The notes under the pieces were generated by a model. That model did not search any database. It was not told the origin of the DNA and was given only the letters and a program-made list of their open reading frames with translations. From Reticulitermes speratus (lineage: Eukaryota > Arthropoda > Insecta > Blattodea > Rhinotermitidae), in contig JAJKFL010000010.1 of assembly GCA_021186555.1 (NCBI GenBank), positions 7,731,085 through 7,795,084 on the forward strand: 64,000 bases of DNA, in the 5' to 3' direction. Every line of letters starts with the position of its first letter. Position 1 is the stretch's first letter. Made by a program: the position numbers and the translations under genes. Below, in pieces: positions 59,801 to 64,000 of the stretch.

Positions 59801-62800
59801 TAACACAATGTATTTCTACAATGACACGTACTTGACAAATAGGATAGAGTCCAATGTCCGTTTCACAGAAAATATGGTTTTACAGTGGATTAGCATGGAT
59901 CATAATTAAGTGTAAATCACATACACAAAATTTAATACATGTGTCAATGTGCAGAGTGCCTAGCTCAACATGGAACCCACCCACAGAACGGTCATTAACA
60001 ATCTTTACTATATGATGTAACTTACATGTGAAAGGTGTCAGAAATGACATCCTACAACTATCAGACTTATCTCACAACTGGTGAGCATATTCTTCAAAAC
60101 TGTTTTGGGGTTCTTGTCTAGAAATTGCCAACAGCGTGCACCAGATAATTTACTTGAGGTCACCCTCTATATGTATTAATTTAAAAACATTGTCTTTGAA
60201 ACATCCCCACAGGTAAGTCATATGGCACCAGATGAATAATTAATTATTCAGCCCCAAAAATGTCATATAAGGTAGTCACTGAACGATGGTTGTATGGACA
60301 TTGACTGTCTTGCTGGTAGAATCCATAGTTTTTCTCATAACTTGAATTTTCAAAACACGGTGCAAGAGTTTGTTCACAGTATTTTTCTGAATATACTGTA
60401 TCCCAAAAAATGACAGGTACAATTATTCATGCTGCAATGACAAACACATCATACTCTGATTTTAATGTCATGCAATGGCACCTTGTCTCTGCGACGAGCT
60501 GGTCCCTCATCCAGAGGAATCCTACTGAGTGTGGTGTGTCTAAAAGTGTGATCGTGAAGCCTCAAAAAATGAGGCGGCCTAGGCCCCCAAGGGGCTGTCG
60601 AGCCATAGGGGAGGGGAGGAAAAAAAAAAGCACCTTGTGTATATAGTCAGCAATCATCTGCTGGCTGACCAGTATCTTTTACTCTGAGTATTTACAGGAC
60701 TGTTTAAGTAATTTGATCTGTAAAATAAGTTAGCCATGGATCGACTTCACCATTACACACTGCATCACAAACCCAGTTACAAAAATAATACTCTTGCAAC
60801 AAAATTTTCATGGACATTTCTTGTGAATGCTCTCCAATGCTATCTAACATTGTTTCTGAAAGAACTACTGCTTCATTGTTAGCAAGAAACCTGTTTGAAA
60901 TTTGTTCACCAGTTGATATACATCAATTTTGAAGGGTGTGGAACACCAGGAAACTGGCTTCTGAATTTGCTACGACATTTTTATAGCATCTGTTGGGTTT
61001 CTGCAGTAAAAATGTACGGCATATCCAGCAGCAGCAGCAGTGCCGCTGCCAGCCGCCACCACCACCATTTACATAATAAAAACCTTCTGTGTTACAATGA
61101 AGTTCATATTCACAAGCAACAACAACAAATGAATTCTGTTATCTGCAGCTTCAGAACCTGGCCTGTTCTAAACACTTGTTCATATGTGACTAAGCCTACA
61201 GATGTGCTATCAAGTTAATGTGCAGGGATCAAACCACCAGGAATGAGTCATATATAGCTGGATAGTCTAGCCAATAGCAGGTGTTCCACTTTCAAATGGA
61301 TGCCCCACGTTTCAGAGATGAAATATGCAAACTCATACATATAACTGCCCAATCATATGCTGACTTTAGAACCCCAGAAAACAAATGGGCTAGGTACTAA
61401 GAATGTTAACACTGACGGTTCAGGCGAACCAGCATGCTACAAAGATACTTTACACTGCACTCCTGGAGAATCCTGATGTTTGATTTGGTATGTGGGAATT
61501 ACATCCTTGAACACCTCCAGCAAGGACACCATAACCAATTTACACACTGTAATTCTCAGCTCCGGTGCATCTTCCTTCATCATATCCAATAGTCGTTTGA
61601 AGTTCTTGGTCTGCACAACAGAAAAGAATCAATTCTGTACCAAATCATTTACCTTTGGGGTGGAATAAATCAAACACTCAACACTGTGTTACATGCGGCA
61701 ACACTGAGAATGTAAACTGATGAATACAGTATTAACTACCTCCATGGGCAGAGTCCTTCTTATAAAGTTGAAAACTTGTTTAGCTACTCAACAAAATTTG
61801 CCTCATTTGGAGGTGAAGGTTCATTGCTGTCCTCACAAAAGCCTGTCAATCCCAGAGCCCTGAGTAACAATGTAACTTAAAAAAGATGAGCAGTTCTTAA
61901 AGAAACAGGATTGGGAGGTTATTGACTGGATTGAGATCTGGCTCAACATAAAGACACATGGCAGACTACTGTGAACATGGTTTTTCAATGCATGGCATTT
62001 TTCCTTTTGGGAATACAAGTGCAGCAAGGCAGAGGTTACACAGGAATGCTGCTGGGTAACAACACTAACACTGTCAATCACTGCCACAGTCACTCACACA
62101 CAGAGTTGTGCTGTTGCCATTAGTGAATGAATGCCTGTTTATCAGCTGTGTTATCTTGCTATTTTGACCCATTATTTGCCCATAATCAAGACTGGAAAAT
62201 GCCTATATATATATATATATATATACACACACATGCAAATAGTTGACCATGTACTCAATTCTTACTTGCACACAATTCAACTCATAATAGACCTTTGGAA
62301 ATCTAACTATTGTGTAAGCAGGTGTGTGTCTGTATTCTTTTGACACCAGTGGTGACAGTATATCAAATACAGTATGTCTCAGAGAAAGACAATTACCAAC
62401 ATAACATTCATGTAATTAACCAACCACTGTCATAAATTTTTTGAGAACAGAACAATGCAATGCAGTTCCTGTAAGTGTTAATATCACCTTACTTATATCC
62501 TAGAGATTCAAGTCTTCTGCCATGTTATGCCGTGTCAACTGGAAGTTCCTGATACTCCTTTGATATGCTGGTAACTATTTACGAATAAATATGGCATAAC
62601 ATCCCTGAAGACTTGAATTTTCAGCATTATCACTGGAAGAACCTCAAATATTGCATTCCTGATGTTCTCTTAACACGTTCACTGCAGGGTATTTAAATCC
62701 CCGACGGTGTTAAATTGCCAGTGATTTTTTTTAATGTTAAACAAGTAGTGCCTCATCTTATAAATTATAAAATATAATTATATATAAAATGCATATAATT

Positions 62801-63278
62801 TTACTAGTTGTCAGCTAGGGACTAATAAAGATGTAAAATATGTTTCCTGACAGAAATTATTGTGTGCGTGGCCTATTTAAGGCAAAAGAGCAGAGTAAAC
62901 TCTAGATCGACTAAAGTCGATGCTGGCAAATTTAAATGTAAATAATTAAATCAACCATGGTCGACTTTGGCAGTGAATGTGTTAAGAACAGTTAATACAG
63001 GATACACTGCAAGAATTAAAAAACCTATTTTGAATATACCTTTACTTGTGGATTTTCCAGTAAGCCACTAGCAAGGACACCTATGAGGAGTCGGCGTTTA
63101 CAAAGAGCCTCTTCACGGGATGCCAGCAATTCTGCTGTACTGACTGGTTCACTGGGGTCTATGGGATCAGTTCCCTCAACCTTAAGTTCACTCTCCAATT
63201 CAGCATCACTGTCAACTTCCTTAGGTTTGAGAACAATTTCTTCCTTTGCTGGTTCTGGTTGTTCATCTTCTAGAAATT
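45605..63278 (-). CDS. NOC3L: Nucleolar complex protein 3 (NOC3L), last ten exons
   Basis: Noc3 works with Noc2 in the nucleolus and nucleoplasm in maturation and export of 60S pre-ribosomes; in yeast it is also linked to replication initiation (family knowledge). Ten exons on the minus strand, all with GT donors and AG acceptors, join in consistent phase to about 640 codons. Order: acidic segment and a NOC3p-type helical region (RKRRLL-like start, [20 protein letters not shown]), [13 protein letters not shown] repeats, a basic coiled region ([19 protein letters not shown]), then the CBF/Noc domain ([54 protein letters not shown]) and a short acidic tail ending before TGA at 45607-45605. About 150 N-terminal residues expected for the family lie beyond the right edge. 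The introns total over 15 kb and hold many mobile elements. Confidence 0.96.
46188..46417 (-). CDS. NOC3L: NOC3L penultimate exon
   Basis: Acceptor GTGTAG before 46417, donor GTAGGT after 46188. Encodes [44 protein letters not shown]. The alternative donor nine bases on would add an in-frame stop, which decides the boundary. Confidence 0.95.
46515..46640. repeat. (AGT)n and (AAT)n microsatellites with a LINE 3' end between
   Basis: An AGT tract at about 46517-46555 and an AAT tract at about 46606-46640 flank a short piece (46567-46605) reading TTAATGTGCCAGTTTAACAGC, homologous to the LINE end at 46973. Confidence 0.85.
46641..46950 (-). mobile_element. Second LINE 3' end relic
   Basis: AAAGTGCTAGCTTAACAGTGC and CCCAATTACAAAA match the termini at 46567 and 46973. 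About 300 bp of 3' region remain, without recognisable coding. Confidence 0.55.
46960..47813 (-). pseudogene. 5'-truncated LINE: reverse transcriptase C-terminus
   Basis: The minus-strand frame (47781-47152) encodes [53 protein letters not shown] and [13 protein letters not shown], the thumb and C-terminal region of a jockey-like reverse transcriptase. The 3' end has a (TTGAA)n tail at 46950-46967 and the 5' end abuts an (AAT)n run. The 209-codon frame is open, suggesting relative youth. Confidence 0.85.
47888..48056. mobile_element. Pogo/Tigger-like MITE
   Basis: The ends GGTAAAACCCCGATTTAATG and its mirror AATAGGGGTTTTACTG are flanked by TA; 169 bp. The interior repeats CATTTAGTGAAA/GATTTAGTGATG words. 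Lies in a NOC3L intron. Confidence 0.75.
48057..49254 (-). other. NOC3L intron, no feature recognised
   Basis: AT-rich with no identifiable repeat; short open frames have no motif. Confidence 0.5.
49255..49436 (-). CDS. NOC3L: NOC3L exon with [19 protein letters not shown]
   Basis: Acceptor CACTAG before 49436 and donor GTATGT after 49255; 182 nt, starts in phase 1 and ends in phase 0, fitting both neighbours. Confidence 0.95.
49437..51184 (-). other. NOC3L intron; contains an exon-like relic
   Basis: On the minus strand around 50205-50115 the text [17 protein letters not shown] followed by a GTATGTATTTT donor resembles the neighbouring exon's [17 protein letters not shown] and its donor GTATGTATTTT. 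A C run lies at about 50081. The rest is unremarkable. Confidence 0.4.
51185..51275 (+). mobile_element. RTE 3' end relic
   Basis: GTAATGAACCTTGGCTCC, GGGGAATTCCTTGA and CTATGGAGTTAAGAATA match the RTE terminus at 24420-24520 with decay. Confidence 0.6.
51415..51611 (-). CDS. NOC3L: NOC3L exon with the [12 protein letters not shown] motif
   Basis: Acceptor TTTCAG, donor GTAGCT. Encodes [20 protein letters not shown] to HAG; 197 nt. Confidence 0.96.
51714..51895 (-). CDS. NOC3L: NOC3L exon with [12 protein letters not shown]
   Basis: Acceptor ACACAG, donor GTGATT. Begins [20 protein letters not shown] and opens the CBF/Noc domain. An acceptor two bases later would break the frame. Confidence 0.93.
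51896..53006 (-). other. NOC3L intron, no gene
   Basis: A patch of CTGAATTACT/CTTCTGAATG words repeats at about 52490-52600. Nothing else was recognised. Confidence 0.4.
53021..53143 (-). mobile_element. SINE family A, 5'-truncated, with 14-bp target duplication
   Basis: The reverse of the family A 3' body (CATGGCTCGACAGCCC, GGGACCAGCTC) follows an (AAT)n tail. CACTGCATTACATA flanks it at 53007-53020 and 53144-53157. Confidence 0.85.
53228..53266 (-). ncRNA. Hammerhead-like motif, degenerate
   Basis: The minus strand reads CTGAGGA (53263-53257), T, a hairpin with CAAC/GTTG, GAAAC (53240-53236) and TTGTCAGGG. Stem I would need a one-base bulge. Confidence 0.35.
54017..54179. mobile_element. 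Foldback element of the hammerhead-like family
   Basis: Arms 54017-54044 (AGATCTTTGCTCTTCTGGGA...) and 54152-54179 are inverted copies with few mismatches. An inner fold GGACAACCTAT/ATAGGTTGTCC is followed by AAAAC, the decayed GAAAC. Same family as 5328, 36291 and 40778. Confidence 0.6.
54180..54588 (-). other. NOC3L intron; possible fossil SINE
   Basis: A B-box-like GGTTCAAACGTCAGCC at about 54410 within AGTCCCTCCAAGCAAATGC suggests an old tRNA-derived SINE; too decayed to delimit. Confidence 0.3.
54589..54777 (-). CDS. NOC3L: NOC3L exon, basic coiled region
   Basis: Acceptor TTTCAG, donor GTATAT; exactly 63 codons. Encodes [20 protein letters not shown] and [20 protein letters not shown]; Lys-rich, likely nucleolar targeting or RNA contact (inference). 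Confidence 0.94.
54778..56168 (-). other. NOC3L intron, no feature recognised
   Basis: Ordinary AT-rich sequence with no repeat boundary that could be supported. Confidence 0.5.
56169..56369 (-). CDS. NOC3L: NOC3L exon with [13 protein letters not shown]
   Basis: Acceptor TTCTAG, donor GTGAGT; 67 codons in phase 0, including [20 protein letters not shown] and [12 protein letters not shown]. Confidence 0.95.
56370..56845 (-). other. NOC3L intron, no feature recognised
   Basis: Nothing nameable before the hAT element. Confidence 0.45.
56854..57288. mobile_element. hAT-type MITE
   Basis: Ends CAGTGTTTCCCAGCC and GTTGGGAAACACTA are inverted, with the exact 8-bp target duplication CATTACAT (56846-56853, 57289-57296). 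Inside, about 30-bp arms (GATATTTATCTGGACTTTTT and its mirror near 57095-57123) form a second palindrome. No transposase. Confidence 0.92.
57297..58262 (-). other. NOC3L intron, no feature recognised
   Basis: No repeat or coding motif noted. Confidence 0.45.
58263..58556 (+). mobile_element. SINE family D
   Basis: Head GGCCGTGCCATGGCTCAGGC, B box CAGGCTCGATCCCGGG, a body sharing CAAAGTGGCACTGGGACAGG and GCACAATAAGCCTTAAGGCT with 18230-18535, and an A-rich tail. Target duplication not clear. Confidence 0.88.
58805..59318. mobile_element. Inverted long-repeat element, Penelope-like (inferred)
   Basis: Arms of about 95 bp (58805-58900 and 59221-59318) are inverted and share TATGCACATAACA, AATTAAAAATCATAAA and GTACCTTCCT. 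Each arm contains a GGCAATAAAT/CCAAAAC motif; the right arm is preceded by CTGAAGA-T (59214-59221), the decayed hammerhead-like core with AAAAC for GAAAC. Confidence 0.55.
59450..59583 (-). CDS. NOC3L: NOC3L exon with [12 protein letters not shown]
   Basis: Acceptor TTTCAG, donor GTAAAG; 134 nt (two bases plus 44 codons). Encodes [20 protein letters not shown]. Confidence 0.94.
59584..60477 (-). other. NOC3L intron, no feature recognised
   Basis: No repeat or coding motif noted. Confidence 0.45.
60487..60629 (+). mobile_element. SINE family A, 5'-truncated
   Basis: The 3' body (CTGCGACGAGCTGGTCCCTC to GGGGCTGTCGAGCCATAGGG) and an A tail are flanked by the 9-bp duplication GCACCTTGT (60478-60486, 60630-60638). 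Confidence 0.88.
60639..61453 (-). other. NOC3L intron, no gene
   Basis: A CAGCAGCAGCAG...CACCACCACCA patch lies at about 61024-61070; it has no exon boundaries and is taken as low-complexity sequence. Confidence 0.45.
61454..61610 (-). CDS. NOC3L: NOC3L exon with [20 protein letters not shown]
   Basis: Acceptor TGTGCAG, donor GTAAAG; 157 nt. The donor leaves one base T that completes a Leu codon with the next exon. Confidence 0.93.
61740..61982. mobile_element. Two RTE 3' end relics in opposite orientation
   Basis: 61740-61860 is a decayed minus-strand RTE end (CTCCATGG...CAGAGTCCTTCTT, GAAGGTTCATT, CTCACAAAAGCC). 61915-61982 reads ATTGACTGGATTGAGATCTG and CACATGGCAGACTACTGTGA on the plus strand, matching the last codons of the same ORF. 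Confidence 0.55.
62506..62618. repeat. Inverted repeat, 26-bp arms
   Basis: ATTCAAGTCTTCTGCCATGT (62506) is mirrored at 62593-62618 with four mismatches. CCTGAAGA occurs in the right arm, but no GAAAC follows, so membership in the hammerhead-like family is not supported. Confidence 0.55.
62674..62981. mobile_element. piggyBac-like MITE
   Basis: TTAA lies on both sides (62670-62673, 62982-62985), with inverted ends CACGTTCACTGC and GCAGTGAATGTG. 308 bp, AT-rich, with internal TCGACTAAAGTCGA. The TTAA target suits piggyBac; no transposase. Confidence 0.75.
63040..63278 (-). CDS. NOC3L: NOC3L acidic exon (5' end approximate)
   Basis: Encodes an acidic stretch ([27 protein letters not shown]) then [20 protein letters not shown] and NPQVK before donor GTATAT. 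Acceptors at 63280-63279 or 63271-63270 both suit the frame; neither has a strong pyrimidine tract, so the 5' limit is uncertain by about nine bases or more. Confidence 0.85.
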
Positions 63279-64000
63279 CTATTTCATTATTATCAATGCA
63301 AGAACAGGCCCAAACTTTGTAAAACCTTAGCCTCATTCATAAAAATACTGATACTATACAAACCAAAAACATATGAATTACAATTAAAAAAGGGAGGAAA
63401 ATGAATGGTCAGTTATGGTGTTCAATTTTTATTTTTTCCATGAAATTCAGTTTGATATGTTTGCTGACAAAGAGACCAAGATTTGTTAAGGGTGAATCTA
63501 TGTAATATAATGCTTTTGTTAAATGATTTTCAAAACACCATACAAAATAAAATCCTATATATAAACACATATTCTTCCTTCGCTCCATCATAAGTCAAGC
63601 ACAGCTCATGTTAATAAATTCACTTCTCCAGCCTTACAATTTTCTGTTTCAGTTTTCAGAGGCATAGAAGTAAATAATGTAATAAGACCAGAAATGTATG
63701 TAGATAGAAGGAAGATCAAGATATGACTTAATATCTGAATCAGTGTCTAAACCCTATGTCCCTGCTGCTTCACTTAGAATGTATAAAATCTTTGGGTGTC
63801 ATCATATTCTTACACTTATAAAATACTTCTCCATGGTTCATGCTTATAATATAATGACAAGGTTTATATACAGATGACAGAAGTACTACTATCACCAAGA
63901 ATTCAGCAGGGATACCACACCTACCTAGCAATGTGCCTCACAGTTTCAGTCACACAAGTATAACTATAGTTACCTGACCACCCACCTACCGTATATTCTC
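63279..64000 (-). other. NOC3L intron to the window edge
   Basis: No further NOC3L exon could be recognised by translation; the N-terminal exons should lie beyond 64000. Confidence 0.5.

Noticed and set aside
61024-61070. Coding CAG/CAC tract (poly-Gln or poly-His exon)
   Set aside because: No splice sites or flanking homology; it sits in a NOC3L intron on the opposite strand.

Overview
The window reads as nuclear DNA of a hemimetabolous insect, most likely of the cockroach/termite lineage. The exons are small and bounded by GT...AG introns. The two recognisable host genes encode insect-type proteins. The intergenic and intronic space is crowded with tRNA-derived SINEs, RTE-type and other LINEs, Tc1/mariner, pogo, hAT and piggyBac-like remnants, and Penelope-like foldback repeats. 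The Blattodea suggestion rests on remembered similarity of the RTE-type LINE and SINE text to cockroach repeats and was not tested by a search.

Layout. 1-19.7 kb is a repeat graveyard: SINEs of four families, short inverted-repeat DNA transposons, a minus-strand LINE carrying two later insertions, and several foldback elements with hammerhead-like cores. 19.7-20.2 kb is a 22-bp minisatellite. 20.5-24.8 kb is a LINE coding fragment split by a nearly full-length RTE-type LINE with a clear 13-bp target duplication. 26.97-29.10 kb (minus) is the large first coding exon of an RGS12/loco orthologue (PDZ and PTB domains), with an apparent one-base frameshift in a homopolymer. 29.56-41.21 kb is a tandem triplication of a unit of about 4.5 kb, the first junction of which carries a deletion with filler bases. 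41.9-43.6 kb holds a deleted mariner and a decayed Tigger/jerky-type transposase. 45.6-63.3 kb (minus) holds the last ten exons of NOC3L (nucleolar complex protein 3), all in consistent splice phase and covering roughly the last 640 codons. Its introns hold further LINE, SINE, hAT, pogo-like and piggyBac-like insertions.

How the genes work. The two host genes lie on the same strand but are functionally unrelated. Loco/RGS12 is a G-protein signalling scaffold and GAP. NOC3L is a nucleolar factor for 60S subunit maturation. Loco continues off the left side (no RGS-domain exon was found in the 27 kb downstream), and NOC3L begins off the right edge. Everything else is mobile or repetitive DNA.

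The most unusual signal is a dispersed family of foldback or inverted repeats. Each member carries a core of the form YTGANGA-T-hairpin-GAAAC, resembling hammerhead ribozymes of Penelope-like elements but with one extra T before stem II. One member is a perfect 98-bp-arm palindrome.
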